A stretch of DNA of 64,000 bases from an uncultured Prolixibacteraceae bacterium (GCA_937915865.1 CALGIG010000005.1:1-64000); one strand, 5' to 3'; shown: positions 26,809-37,230, counted from the first letter of the stretch. Program-made: numbers and translations. Notes: a model not told the origin generated them from the sequence alone.

Positions 26809-27387
26809 ATGCTGGTTGATGAAAAATATGTAATTACTGAACAATACATGTTGGAGAATTTAAGGAACTCCAACCAGGGAGTTTTCGAATTGGTATTTAA
26901 CTTTTACTATTCGGGCTTGGTTGTTCTTGCTGATAGAATTATTAAAAATACATCTGTTTCAGAAGATATTGTACAATCGGTTTTTTTAAAACTTTGGGAA
27001 ACGCGCGAGACTGTTGAAATACGATCATTGAGATCATATTTTATACAGTGTGTTAAAAATAGGTGTATCGATCATATTCGTAATCAGCAAGTTAGAAATA
27101 AGTTTGATACTCACTACGCGGTTACCGAAATTGTGCTCGCCGAGGAAGATTTGTGGACAAAAAATGAACTTGCCCATTTACTTGAAGTTGCTATTGCCGA
27201 TTTACCACCTCGTTGCCGCGAGGTATTTTGGATGAGCAGGTACGAAAATCAGAAGATCACAGATATTGCCAATAAATTAAATATCTCGAAGCGAACAGTT
27301 GAAACCCAAATAAGTAAAGCGCTTCGAATTCTGCGCGTTAAACTCGTTGATTATATTTCTTTAATTTTTCTTTATTTTTTTCACTGA
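26809..27387 (+). CDS. ECF RNA polymerase sigma factor (FecI-like)
   Basis: 192 residues. Region 2 is seen in FNFYYSGLVVLADRII ... SEDIVQSVFLKLWETRE and RSLRSYFIQCVKNRCIDHIR; region 4 in LPPRCREVFWMSRYENQKITDIANKLNISKRTVETQISKALRILR. It directs polymerase to the promoters of the downstream transporter genes when released by its anti-sigma factor. FecR follows 62 bp later, then SusC/SusD: the standard Bacteroidota trans-envelope regulation unit. The C-terminus has a short hydrophobic tail. Confidence 0.93.
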   Translation: MLVDEKYVITEQYMLENLRNSNQGVFELVFNFYYSGLVVLADRIIKNTSVSEDIVQSVFLKLWETRETVEIRSLRSYFIQCVKNRCIDHIRNQQVRNKFDTHYAVTEIVLAEEDLWTKNELAHLLEVAIADLPPRCREVFWMSRYENQKITDIANKLNISKRTVETQISKALRILRVKLVDYISLIFLYFFH

Positions 27388-27449
27388 AAGGAATACGTGT
27401 TTTTTAGAGTGTTCTCGTCTATTAAGTACAAGTTACACTGAACCTGTTT

Positions 27450-28481
27450 ATGGAACAAGAGAAATTCGACATTGATGATTTGATTACCAATTACTTGCTA
27501 GGAAATATTTCTACAGAAGAAAATTCGGAGCTAAACAATTGGTTGAATTCTTCAATTGAGAATCAACGATACTTTTCAGAACAAAAAAATTTGTGGGAGC
27601 TTTTTGAAATGCATAAAAAGATGCAAACAATTGATGAACAAAAAGCCTTTCAAAAAATCTCCAGAAAAATTAACAAATCTCCCAATATTGGACTATCTGT
27701 TTATTTTCAGCGTGTTGCGGCTATACTTTTGTTTCCGTTAATTGCTATAGCAGCATTTTATTACAGTAAACGAACAATCGATCATGTCCAAATTGCCCAG
27801 GTAACTAATACTGTTGAAACACCGCTTGGTATGCGTTCGAGTCTTATTCTCCCGGATAGTACTAAAGTTTGGTTAAATGCAGGAAGTAAAATAAGTTTTC
27901 CGGTTGTCTTTTCGAATCAAAGTCGTGAAGTTTCTTTAAGCGGCGAAGCTTATTTCGAGGTAAAGAAAAATAAGAAATGGCCATTTGTTGTTTTTACCAA
28001 AAATGTAAATGTTGTTGTTACCGGAACAACATTTAACTGCAATGCCTATCCTGAAAATGATCAGGTTCAAACTGTTTTGGTCGAAGGCGAAGTTTATTTA
28101 TCTAATTCGAGCCGGACCGTGCTAAAGCAAATGAATGCGGGTGAATTGGCCGTTTATAATAAGAGCAACGGGCAATTCATAAAAAAGAAAACTGATCTGC
28201 AGAAATATATAGCCTGGAAAAATGGGAAATTAATGTTTCGCGACGATAAAATGGATAAGGTTGTAGAAAAGCTTGAACGCTGGTACAATGTTGATTTTGT
28301 GATTGCCGATAAGGAAATTGCAAGTTACGTATATACAGCAACCTTTGTCGATGAATCGCTAGATCAAGTCCTGAAAATGTTATCTATTTCGGCTCCAATA
28401 CGTTATACGATATCCGACCGAAAGAAACAACGCGATAATACATTTGAAAGAGCTGTAATTAAATTGTATAAAAAAATTTAA
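27450..28481 (+). CDS. FecR family anti-sigma factor
   Basis: 343 residues. The cytoplasmic N-terminal part (DDLITNYLLGNISTEENSELNNWL) binds the sigma factor; one membrane helix is near residues 85-105 (VAAILLFPLIAIAAFYYS); the periplasmic FecR domain (ETPLGMRSSLILPDSTKVWLNAGSKISFP ... GEAYFEV) follows, then a C-terminal STN-like domain (KLERWYNVDFVIADKEI). It senses the N-terminal signalling domain of the following SusC-like transporter. Confidence 0.93.
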   Translation: MEQEKFDIDDLITNYLLGNISTEENSELNNWLNSSIENQRYFSEQKNLWELFEMHKKMQTIDEQKAFQKISRKINKSPNIGLSVYFQRVAAILLFPLIAIAAFYYSKRTIDHVQIAQVTNTVETPLGMRSSLILPDSTKVWLNAGSKISFPVVFSNQSREVSLSGEAYFEVKKNKKWPFVVFTKNVNVVVTGTTFNCNAYPENDQVQTVLVEGEVYLSNSSRTVLKQMNAGELAVYNKSNGQFIKKKTDLQKYIAWKNGKLMFRDDKMDKVVEKLERWYNVDFVIADKEIASYVYTATFVDESLDQVLKMLSISAPIRYTISDRKKQRDNTFERAVIKLYKKI

Positions 28482-28506
28482 AAACTTAACCTATGAAATG
28501 AAAAAA

Positions 28507-28537
28507 GGAGAAGATATGTTGCAACCATATCTTCTCC
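28507..28537. repeat. 12-bp perfect hairpin between fecR and susC
   Basis: GGAGAAGATATG / CATATCTTCTCC with a 7-nt loop. An A-run lies upstream and no T-run downstream on the plus strand, so it is not a normal plus-strand terminator. It may stabilise or protect the susC messenger or lower read-through from fecR. Confidence 0.6.
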
Positions 28538-28590
28538 ACAATGATTAATAAATATTGCCAAATTTATTAACTGTAAATCAAACCAAAAGT

Positions 28591-31500
28591 ATGAAAAAAA
28601 ATCTGTTTTTAAACAGAGTAGGGGGTTATTTGCCCTTTCGCTCAAAAGTATTTCAGGTTATGAGACTAACACTTTACCTCTTATTACTTGCTGTTGTCCA
28701 GGTTATCGCTGGAAATTCCTATTCTCAAAACACAAAACTTAGCTTTAAACTTAACAATGTTAAAGTAAAAGACGTGTTAAATGTGATTGAACAAAAAAGT
28801 GAATTCTACTTTTTATTCAACAGTAAACTAGTGGATGTTGACCGGAAAGTTGATATTAATGTATCTGATCAACAGGTTGAAAAAATCCTCGACAGTCTTT
28901 TTGCTGATTCGAATGTGACTTATACCATTATGGATCGGCAAATTATTATTCAGCCTAAAGAAGTATTTGCTGAAAACTTAAGCCAACAACAACAAATCAA
29001 AATTTCAGGGAAAGTTACTGATTCTTCGAATGGCGAAACTCTTCCCGGAGTAAACATTGTCGTGAAGGGTACAACAAGTGGTACTCTTACCGATATGGAT
29101 GGAGTTTTCTCCATTGTTGTACCGAATAAAAGTACCACTTTGATATTTTCATTTGTTGGATACGTTTCTCAGGAAATTGTTGTTGGCGACAAGACTATAT
29201 TAAATGTAGGTCTTAAGTCTACGACTACTGAATTGGACGAATTGGTTGTTGTAGGTTATGGTACCCAAAAGCGTACTAATGTAGTTGGAGCGGTTGCATC
29301 GGTTAGTGGAGAAAAACTCCAGAATATACCGGCGATGAATGTATCGAACGCCATTTCCGGTTTAATTCCCGGAACTACAGTTATGCAAACAACTGGTGAA
29401 CCAGGGCAAGGGGCTCCAAGGATTCAGGTGCGTGGTAGGACAACGCTTAATATTGATGGTGGAACAGATCGTCTATCGAACGATGATGCTAAAGCACCAA
29501 AGGTATTGGTTGTAATTGATGGAGTACCTGGGCGGTCCATGGATGAAATTGATCCAAACGACATCGAAAGTCTTTCGGTATTGAAAGACGCTTCTGCTGC
29601 AATTTATGGTTCTTCTGCTGCGAATGGTGTAATTCTGATTAAAACCAAATCAGGGAAAGAAGGTAAGCCTCGATTGAACTATCAATTCTATCAGGGAATT
29701 ATGACCCCAACACTTACTCCTGAAGTAACTGACGCCGCCGAATATGCGACTATGCTTTCAGAATACCAAACGTATCAAGGGAAAACCAGAACCTATTCGG
29801 ATGCGGATATTGAACTCTTCAGAAATGGGAAAGACCCTTGGGAACACCCCAATACCGACTGGTATGGCGACTTAATCAAAAATTGGACTTCGACAAGCAG
29901 GCATAGTGTTACTCTTGATGGTGGTGCCAAGGGAATGAACTACTATGTATCATTTGGTTACAAATCAGATGACGCGATGTACAAAGCTTCGTCGACCAAA
30001 TACAAACAATACAATGTTAGAACAAAGCTTGAAATGCCGGTAACCGATTGGTTAAAAACAGGAATTGAACTTGCAGGGTTCTTAACGGATAGAATATATC
30101 CTTACAAAAGCGCAGATGCAATTGTAGGACAATCAACACGTCTGCTTCCAACGCGGTGGTCCTATTGGCCAACTTCAGAAGGCCGTTATCCTGGTCCTGA
30201 TATCGAATATGGAGACAATCCTGTGGAAACATCAACTTTAAGTGCCGGAAAGAATGATCAAAAAACTTACCGTATATTAAGTACATTCAATGCAACCATT
30301 TCTGTACCGTTTGTGAAAGGATTGTCGTTTACCGGAAGTTTTAATTACGATTTGACAAACTATTATAATAAGAAATTTTATAAACCATGGGTATTATATA
30401 CTGCTGATTTTACCAATGCTACTCGTAATTCAGAGGGGTATATTACTTCAGCACCATTAACCCCAGCATTAAGAGGTCTTTCGTCGCCCGAAAACACCGA
30501 ACGGTACGAACGTACGATTAATCAAACTACTATGATTAGTGGAAACTACAATCGAAAAATCGGGGACCATAGTATAGCATTATTTGCTGGGTTCGAACAA
30601 TATTCCAGCGATTGGAATTACTACCAGGCGTATCGTAAATATTATATTTCGGATGCTATTCAAACCATGAATGCTGGTAACTCCAAAGATCAGACAATTG
30701 AAGGATCAGCTACTATTTATGCCCGTAAATCATATATTGGACGTGCTTCCTATGATTTTAAAGGAAAATATTTAGCCGAAATTGTTTTTCGCGCTGACGG
30801 TTCGCTTAAGTTCCCTGCAAATGACCGTTGGGGATATTTCCCTGCACTTTTGTTGGGATGGCGTGCTTCTGAAGAGAATTTCTGGAAAGCTAATTTAAGT
30901 TTTATCAATTACTTCAAACTCAGGGGATCAATTGGTCAAATGGGACAGGATCCAGGGAACTCGTTCGAATACATGGATAAATACAGCATTGGTACAGGTA
31001 TGACATTTGGTACAGGTAGTGATGTAGAGACGGTTGTTGGTCCTCCATCGGTTGCTAACCCACGCAAAACCTGGGAAACACAAACTACATACAATTTGGG
31101 CTTTGATTCGAAATTTGCAAACGACTTATTCCATTTGAATGCAGAATTCTTTTACCAAAGGCGTGAAAATATTCTTGTAAAAAGAAATGCTTCTATACCT
31201 AACTACACCGGATTATCACTTCCTCAAGAGAACATAGGTATTGTTGATAACCGCGGTTTTGAAATTGAAGCTGGTTATCACAAATCGGTAAACAAAGATT
31301 TTCGTGTTGATGTTGTTGGTAACCTTAGCTATAACCACAACAAAATTGTAAACATGGACGAACCTGCTAAGGCTAAACCTTGGCAACAGCTTACCGGTCA
31401 TTCGTTTGGAGCTTGGTTAATGTACGATGCAATCGGAATCTATAAGGATCAGGCTCAGATTGATAAAACGGCTCACTTAAGCGATGCCAAACCAGGCGAT

Positions 31501-32049
31501 GTTATTTTTAGGGATGTATCAGGTGATGGTAAAATTGATGGTGATGATCAAATCTTGGTTGATCGGGTAGATGCTCCTGAAATATTTTACGGTGGTACAA
31601 TTAACTTGAATTATAAAGCTTTTACTTTATCAATACAAATTCAAGGTCAAGGTAAATTCCTCAAAGATAGCCAATACGATAACCGTCGTGGTGAAGCTGG
31701 TAACTATTTCAAATGGCAATTTAATAACCGTTGGACTCCTACTAATACAGAAACTAATGTGGCCCGGGCATACAACCGTGATGATCTCTACTGGTCAAAA
31801 GACGTTCGCATGAACTCTTACTGGTTGGAAAACACTGCTTTCTGTCGATTAAAAAATGTGGTATTAAACTATACAATTCCATCTAGATATTACAATAAAG
31901 TTGGCTTGTCAAGAGCAAGTATTTACGTATCCGGAAATAACTTAGCGTTATTGTATTCTGCTACCCGAAAATGGGATCCAGAAACTAACAACCCAGGTGT
32001 ATATCCGACGATGAAAACATTTACCATTGGTGCCAATATTACTTTCTAA
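28591..32049 (+). CDS. SusC/RagA family TonB-linked outer membrane protein (with STN domain)
   Basis: 1152 residues from the ATG at 28591; an upstream TTG at 28555 is less likely. The order is a signal peptide, an STN signalling domain (LSFKLNNVKVKDVLNVIEQ ... ), a carboxypeptidase-regulatory-like domain (KVTDSSNGETLPGVNIVVKG), a plug with ELVVVGYGTQKRTN and RGRTTLN, and a 22-stranded barrel ending in GANITF. The STN domain matches control by the FecR/sigma pair upstream. It imports a ligand captured with the following SusD protein; the substrate is unknown, though the downstream amidohydrolase hints at an amide or imide. Confidence 0.93.
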   Translation: MKKNLFLNRVGGYLPFRSKVFQVMRLTLYLLLLAVVQVIAGNSYSQNTKLSFKLNNVKVKDVLNVIEQKSEFYFLFNSKLVDVDRKVDINVSDQQVEKILDSLFADSNVTYTIMDRQIIIQPKEVFAENLSQQQQIKISGKVTDSSNGETLPGVNIVVKGTTSGTLTDMDGVFSIVVPNKSTTLIFSFVGYVSQEIVVGDKTILNVGLKSTTTELDELVVVGYGTQKRTNVVGAVASVSGEKLQNIPAMNVSNAISGLIPGTTVMQTTGEPGQGAPRIQVRGRTTLNIDGGTDRLSNDDAKAPKVLVVIDGVPGRSMDEIDPNDIESLSVLKDASAAIYGSSAANGVILIKTKSGKEGKPRLNYQFYQGIMTPTLTPEVTDAAEYATMLSEYQTYQGKTRTYSDADIELFRNGKDPWEHPNTDWYGDLIKNWTSTSRHSVTLDGGAKGMNYYVSFGYKSDDAMYKASSTKYKQYNVRTKLEMPVTDWLKTGIELAGFLTDRIYPYKSADAIVGQSTRLLPTRWSYWPTSEGRYPGPDIEYGDNPVETSTLSAGKNDQKTYRILSTFNATISVPFVKGLSFTGSFNYDLTNYYNKKFYKPWVLYTADFTNATRNSEGYITSAPLTPALRGLSSPENTERYERTINQTTMISGNYNRKIGDHSIALFAGFEQYSSDWNYYQAYRKYYISDAIQTMNAGNSKDQTIEGSATIYARKSYIGRASYDFKGKYLAEIVFRADGSLKFPANDRWGYFPALLLGWRASEENFWKANLSFINYFKLRGSIGQMGQDPGNSFEYMDKYSIGTGMTFGTGSDVETVVGPPSVANPRKTWETQTTYNLGFDSKFANDLFHLNAEFFYQRRENILVKRNASIPNYTGLSLPQENIGIVDNRGFEIEAGYHKSVNKDFRVDVVGNLSYNHNKIVNMDEPAKAKPWQQLTGHSFGAWLMYDAIGIYKDQAQIDKTAHLSDAKPGDVIFRDVSGDGKIDGDDQILVDRVDAPEIFYGGTINLNYKAFTLSIQIQGQGKFLKDSQYDNRRGEAGNYFKWQFNNRWTPTNTETNVARAYNRDDLYWSKDVRMNSYWLENTAFCRLKNVVLNYTIPSRYYNKVGLSRASIYVSGNNLALLYSATRKWDPETNNPGVYPTMKTFTIGANITF

Positions 32050-32078
32050 TCAGCAATTAACCTAAAAATAGAATGGAA

Positions 32079-33989
32079 ATGAAAAAAATACTTAATATAT
32101 CAGCAATAGTTCTACTGCTTATTGCCGGTTCTTGCACGAAAGATGTTCTCGATCAGAAAGCTGTTGATTCATTTAATGAAGAAATTGTTTTTTCTGATAT
32201 CAATGTTGTGAAGGCATATCTTGGGAAATGCTACGACCGAATGGGAGGCGACAATTCCGGGATATTAGGTTCTCGCGAAGATCTTCTCAGCTCGGGTACT
32301 GATCACACTCTTTGTATTCATCGACCATCTAATTATGTGATGTTAAAAGGAACAATGAGCCCTGATCAGTTAGGATTTTTTGTTAACGATAGCTATGGAG
32401 GTTATCTGCGTTGGAATAACCTGTATAGTAATATTCAGGATATTAACAGAATTCTGTCAAGAATAGATGCTGTTCCTACAACAACTACAACTGAAGCGGC
32501 CTTAAAAACACGAATAAAGGGTGAAGCTTATTTCATCCGTGCTTTCGATTATGCATCATTGTTAATGGTATATGGAGGAGCAGTGCTTAGCGACCAACCC
32601 TATAAACTAGACGGCGATTTTTCTGGACAAACAAGGTCAACAATTCAACAAACACTTGATTTTATTCTGAAAGATATTCAGGGTGCTATTGATAACCTTC
32701 CATCGTCCATGGATCAGGGACGCGCTACCCAAGCTGCTGCTGCTGCACTAAAATCAAGAGTACTTCTTTTCTGTGCCAGTAAGCTAACCAACGGTGGTTG
32801 GACTGAACAAGCTTCGAATACGCTGATTAGTTTCCCGTCTGGAAGTCAAACGGCACTATTGCAGCAGGCTCGTGATGCTGCTAAAGATGTTATAGACGGT
32901 AAATATGGTACATTCTCTTTGGTTGGTACGCTTGCCGATCCGCCGGCATCACTTACAGCCGCTCAGATTCAGGCTTACGCTGATAATTATGCCGCTATTT
33001 TCAACCAAAAAGGCTCATGGAACTCGGAAACGATATGGGGCATTCAGTATCCGCTAAGTGGTGGCAACGAAAACTATGCAAACCTTTGGTATGGACCTAA
33101 TGGATACCATAACTGGGGCAACAACAATCCAGTTGAACAATCAGTACGTCGCTTTGAAATGGCTGATGGAACTCCATTTCAATGGGATAAATATAACCCT
33201 GGAAATATGGAAGTAAGAACAGCAACAGCTGCTGAATTAGCTGCCGATCCAAACCGTAATCCTTACAATGGACGTGAAGCTCGTTTTTATGCCAGTGTTC
33301 TTTATGACGGAGCTCCATGGCAAACCCGTCCGGATGATGCTGCCAAGTATGAATCCGAAAATAAAGTTCAAACCGGATATTATTACAATATTTCTCCATC
33401 AGCAGATTTTAGCCTTCCAACAACTGATCCTTACAAAAAAGGAACTGATACGCGGCAAGGACCAATTGAATCGTGGAATGGTACAAAAGTGGGCTATTAT
33501 ATCCGAAAACTGCTAGATCAAGCAACGGCCGGACAATACTACAAAAACACCAATACCTGGGTTGAATTCAGATATGCCGAAATCCTGATGAACTATGCAG
33601 AAGCTTGTATAGAACTTGGAGGAACCGATTTGCAGAAAGGTATTGACGCGATGAATCTGGTAAGAAATCGAGCTGGACTTCCCGATCGTGTAACTGCCGA
33701 TCAGGCCAAGGCTCGTGAATACGTTCGGCATGAACGGGAAATAGAATTCTTCCTGGAGGGTCATCGTTTCTATGATATGCGACGCTGGATGATTTGTGAA
33801 GACGTTATACAAAATATTTACGGAACGCATATCGAACACTACGACAATGGTACTACGATATGGCGATGGAACAAAGCTGATTTGGAAGACGCCAGAACTT
33901 TCACCGACAAAAAATTCTACTGGGTACCGATATCGCGTGATGAAATGAATAAAGCGCCACAATTGCAGCAAAACCCTGGATATAATTAA
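32079..33989 (+). CDS. SusD/RagB family outer membrane lipoprotein
   Basis: About 636 residues. A lipoprotein signal (LLLIAGSC) is followed by the SusD-like helical repeat fold, with typical phrases RIKGEAYFIRAFDYASLLMVYGG, VEFRYAEILMNYAEACIELGG and VRHEREIEFFLEGHRFYDMRRW. It caps the SusC barrel and binds the substrate. It lies 23-30 bp after susC. A second ATG two codons upstream (32073) is possible; the ATG at 32079 gives the cleaner signal peptide. A terminator follows at 34014-34043. Confidence 0.92.
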   Translation: MKKILNISAIVLLLIAGSCTKDVLDQKAVDSFNEEIVFSDINVVKAYLGKCYDRMGGDNSGILGSREDLLSSGTDHTLCIHRPSNYVMLKGTMSPDQLGFFVNDSYGGYLRWNNLYSNIQDINRILSRIDAVPTTTTTEAALKTRIKGEAYFIRAFDYASLLMVYGGAVLSDQPYKLDGDFSGQTRSTIQQTLDFILKDIQGAIDNLPSSMDQGRATQAAAAALKSRVLLFCASKLTNGGWTEQASNTLISFPSGSQTALLQQARDAAKDVIDGKYGTFSLVGTLADPPASLTAAQIQAYADNYAAIFNQKGSWNSETIWGIQYPLSGGNENYANLWYGPNGYHNWGNNNPVEQSVRRFEMADGTPFQWDKYNPGNMEVRTATAAELAADPNRNPYNGREARFYASVLYDGAPWQTRPDDAAKYESENKVQTGYYYNISPSADFSLPTTDPYKKGTDTRQGPIESWNGTKVGYYIRKLLDQATAGQYYKNTNTWVEFRYAEILMNYAEACIELGGTDLQKGIDAMNLVRNRAGLPDRVTADQAKAREYVRHEREIEFFLEGHRFYDMRRWMICEDVIQNIYGTHIEHYDNGTTIWRWNKADLEDARTFTDKKFYWVPISRDEMNKAPQLQQNPGYN

Positions 33990-34013
33990 TAGACTGACTT
34001 TAATATTAAATCT

Positions 34014-34043
34014 ACGGCTGTCCTTTTTCGGGCAGCCGTTTTT
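34014..34043 (+). terminator. terminator after susD
   Basis: ACGGCTGTCC / GGGCAGCCGT stem (one G-U), 6-nt loop, then five T. It closes the sigma-FecR-SusCD unit, so the next gene probably uses its own promoter or read-through. Confidence 0.8.
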
Positions 34044-34102
34044 GCTGGTATCCAATTTATGTCTTATTTTCGTTTCACTTCAAGTATTTATATTGTATCA
34101 CC

Positions 34103-35749
34103 ATGTGTCGGAAACTATTGTTTTTAGCCTCGATTCTTGCTACCCTAAATTCGTGCAGTCCTTCAAAAATGAAAGTTGATTTAATTGTTACAAATGCTTC
34201 GGTTTATACTGTTGACAGTTCGTTTTCAAAGGCCGGAAGTTTTGCCGTAAAAGATGGAAAGTTTATAGCAATTGGTGCGCAGGAAGAAATTTTGAGCAAA
34301 TATTCTTCCAACCAAATACTGGATTGTAGTGGAAAACCCATCTATCCTGGCTTTATAGATGCTCATTGCCATTTCTATGGTTATGGTATGGATTTGATGC
34401 AGTATGTTACGTTAGACGGATCGCCAAATCAGGAGAGTATTTATAATAAGCTTAAAGAGTACCATCAAAAACTTGAGGGAAACTGGATTTTGGGTAGGGG
34501 CTGGGATCAGAATTTGTGGCCTGATAAATCTTTCCCGGATAATAAATTGTTGAATGAAACCTTTCCTGATACACCAGTTTATTTAGTCAGAATTGATGGC
34601 CATGCAGCCTGGTGTAATAAGAAAGCATTGGATTTGGCTGGAATTACAGCCGATACAAAAGTTGATGGGGGAAAAATAATTATAAAGGATGGAAAACCAA
34701 CAGGAGTATTAATAGATAATGCAATGCAGTTGGTTTTCAATCGAATTCCTGCTCCTGCAAATGGATTAAAGACAAAGGCTTTGATTGAGGCGCAGAAAAA
34801 TTGTTTCGCTGTTGGATTGACTTCTGTTACTGATTGTGGCCTTCCGAAGGAGATTATTTTACTCATCGATTCGTTACAAAAGAACGGTAATTTGCTCATG
34901 CAGATGAATGTAATGATGGACCCGAGTAAAGAAAACTTTGATTATTTCTTGAAAAATGGACCCTATTTAACTGATCGTTTACAGGTTCGGTCGATCAAGT
35001 TGTATGCCGATGGCGCTTTAGGTTCTCGTGGCGCATACTTATTGAGCGACTATTCGGATCAGCCGGGAAACAGGGGGATAATGATAAATCCAGAATCGTA
35101 TTTCGATGATATTTGCCAAAAAGCTTATGAGGCAGGGTACCAGGTTGCAACACATTGTATTGGCGATGGTGCAAATCGTTTTATACTGAATATCTATGGG
35201 AAATATTTGAAGGGCAAAAACGATAAACGTTGGCGAATAGAACACGCCCAGGTTGTTAATCCAGCCGATTTCAATTTGTTCGGAAAATATTCAATAATTC
35301 CTTCAGTTCAGGCAACTCATGCTACATCTGACATGTTTTGGGCCGACGAGCGTTTGGGCCCCGATCGGATTAAAGGAGCTTATGCCTATAAACAACTACT
35401 GGCCCAAAATGGCTGGATCCCAAATGGAACCGATTTCCCGATAGAAGATATCAATCCGATAAAGACCTTTTATGCTGCAGTTGTACGTAAAAACCTGGAA
35501 GGACAACCAACGGGTGGATTCGAGTTGGAAAATGCGCTATCGAAAGAAGAAGCTTTAAAATCGATTACTTTATGGGCAGCTAAAGCTGGCTTCCAGGAAT
35601 CAAAAACAGGAAGTATCGAGGTTGGCAAAAATGCTGATTTTGTTATACTTGATACAGATTTAATGACATGCACTGACTTGGATATTTTAAAAGCCCAGGT
35701 TTTGAAAACTGTATTAAACGGAGCGATCGTATTTGATTCGTGGAAATAG
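34103..35749 (+). CDS. exported YtcJ-like amidohydrolase
   Basis: 548 residues with a lipoprotein signal ending LNSC. Amidohydrolase_3 features: an N-terminal beta sandwich (VDLIVTNASVYTVDSS), GFIDAHCHFYGYG with the HxH metal ligands, an ADGALGSRGAYL segment with the late family motif, His ligands in VATHCIGDGANR and RIEHAQ, and the Asp in PNGTDFPIED. Relatives hydrolyse N-acyl or formamide-type bonds. It follows the SusCD unit and may process the imported ligand; the substrate is not predictable. The next gene converges 4 bp away. Confidence 0.88.
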   Translation: MCRKLLFLASILATLNSCSPSKMKVDLIVTNASVYTVDSSFSKAGSFAVKDGKFIAIGAQEEILSKYSSNQILDCSGKPIYPGFIDAHCHFYGYGMDLMQYVTLDGSPNQESIYNKLKEYHQKLEGNWILGRGWDQNLWPDKSFPDNKLLNETFPDTPVYLVRIDGHAAWCNKKALDLAGITADTKVDGGKIIIKDGKPTGVLIDNAMQLVFNRIPAPANGLKTKALIEAQKNCFAVGLTSVTDCGLPKEIILLIDSLQKNGNLLMQMNVMMDPSKENFDYFLKNGPYLTDRLQVRSIKLYADGALGSRGAYLLSDYSDQPGNRGIMINPESYFDDICQKAYEAGYQVATHCIGDGANRFILNIYGKYLKGKNDKRWRIEHAQVVNPADFNLFGKYSIIPSVQATHATSDMFWADERLGPDRIKGAYAYKQLLAQNGWIPNGTDFPIEDINPIKTFYAAVVRKNLEGQPTGGFELENALSKEEALKSITLWAAKAGFQESKTGSIEVGKNADFVILDTDLMTCTDLDILKAQVLKTVLNGAIVFDSWK

Positions 35750-35753
35750 AATC

Positions 35754-37001
35754 CTATTCACGGGTGTTTATCCATTCGGCCCACGAAATAGAATTGAAAT
35801 AGCTTCTTAACATTCCATCAAACAAGCGAATGGCCTGCATTCGATTATTGATGTTGTTAATTTTCTGGCTTTCATCTGTCGTTTTGCTAATCCGGTTATC
35901 GAGAAATATTTTATATCCGTTTAATACGTTTTGGTATTCCTGGTTTGATTGATCCTTTTGAAACCGTGTTATTTGTTGTGGAACGGTTATACTATCCACA
36001 TGAATGTCGGGAGCATATTTGTTTAACAACTCGCTGGTTTGTACCGGCAGTTTTGAAAACCAATCAGAATAAACTGTAATATTTTTGATAAGTTCTTTTT
36101 TGTTTTCGTTATTAGGTTCGTTACTCAAAAGTCCAATAGTTTGTTTCTGTTCCTTTAATAATGGCTCTAAAGTTGACCAGCTGTTTTTTATTAAGGCAAA
36201 ATGTTTGATATCATTAAATGGATGATCACTGGGTAAACCAACGAAAGTAATGTCAATTTTAGAAGATGGGTTGTTTGATCTTATTGAATCAATTGTTGTT
36301 TTTAATTCACCAATTGAAGTCTGAAGTTTTCGGATGTTTTGTTGGACCATCTGAAAATTAAGATGATACATGTTGTGCTCGATACTGTCGCAAGCGTCCT
36401 GAACCAAATAAAGTTTTTCTTCCAATACTTTATCTTTTGAGCCAACAGCTTTAACGTTTGATTTAAGAAACCAAACATTGTCCGACTTAGTTGTAGTAAA
36501 ATAAACAACTCCTTCCGCAACATTTTCTTCGTGCATATTTATGCCTTCCTGGCTGAATATCCAATTTGCCCTAATTACTATTTTTAAATAAGTTTGGATA
36601 AATTTAGAATTTGAGATAGTAAGTTCGGCCGCTGATCGATTTGTCGTTGATTGAATCTGAATATTTTCATCACCTGAAAACGAAATATTATTATTCAATA
36701 ATTTCCATTCTGCTTTCTTGCCATTGAGTTCGTATGTTATACCATTGTCTCCTTTTGACAGAATCTTGGCTGTTCCGGCGAGATCAGAATAAGTTTCAGG
36801 GAATTTACAGAAGTCTTTGCGCCCACCCTCCAGGTCAACATCCATTTTTAGTTTCTGACCGTTGGTTATTGTCAGAACATCTCCGGTTTTTACAGAGGCA
36901 CCATCAATTTTAATCACAACAAAAGGTTTTCTCACTGGTTGTACAGCGAAAAGTGTACCCTCCATAAAAACCACAACCAGGATTAAGAAAAATGTTTTCA
37001 T
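35754..37001 (-). CDS. secreted protein of unknown function
   Basis: 415 residues with a signal peptide (FFLILVVVFMEGTLFA). An N-terminal beta-rich part is followed by a C-terminal region with heptad-like helices (NIRKLQTSIGELKTTIDSIRSNN, NEPNNENKKELIKNI). I do not recognise the family and find no catalytic motif. It is a single-gene unit converging with the amidohydrolase. It may be a periplasmic or surface protein. Confidence 0.75.
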   Translation of the reverse strand: MKTFFLILVVVFMEGTLFAVQPVRKPFVVIKIDGASVKTGDVLTITNGQKLKMDVDLEGGRKDFCKFPETYSDLAGTAKILSKGDNGITYELNGKKAEWKLLNNNISFSGDENIQIQSTTNRSAAELTISNSKFIQTYLKIVIRANWIFSQEGINMHEENVAEGVVYFTTTKSDNVWFLKSNVKAVGSKDKVLEEKLYLVQDACDSIEHNMYHLNFQMVQQNIRKLQTSIGELKTTIDSIRSNNPSSKIDITFVGLPSDHPFNDIKHFALIKNSWSTLEPLLKEQKQTIGLLSNEPNNENKKELIKNITVYSDWFSKLPVQTSELLNKYAPDIHVDSITVPQQITRFQKDQSNQEYQNVLNGYKIFLDNRISKTTDESQKINNINNRMQAIRLFDGMLRSYFNSISWAEWINTRE

Positions 37002-37059
37002 ATTTCCAGGTATTAAGGTTTAAGTAACAGGAATGAAATAATGTCGTATTTGGGTTATT

Positions 37060-37180
37060 ATTTTTAGCCCGACCGTGTATCGTTCGACTGAACTCACGTC
37101 GAAGTCTGCGATGTTTTGCCCTTTTCTCGCGAGAGTGGGGCGGAACAGCCGCGTTGTGGCTGCCGGGGTGAGTACTTTTT
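37060..37180. repeat. GC-rich palindromic intergenic element
   Basis: Contains CTCGCGAGAG, CGG-aa-CAGCC ... GGCTG-CCG and a GTGGGGCGG segment, standing out from an AT-rich gap. It resembles a REP-type interspersed element. No second copy lies in this window, so the call is tentative. Confidence 0.4.
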
Positions 37181-37230
37181 AATACGACAATGAATTATTC
37201 TTATTACTTACTATTGGTAAAATTAAACAA

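Noticed and set aside
37060..37180. tRNA or rRNA fragment in the GC-rich gap
   Set aside because: No cloverleaf, no acceptor stem and no rRNA motif.
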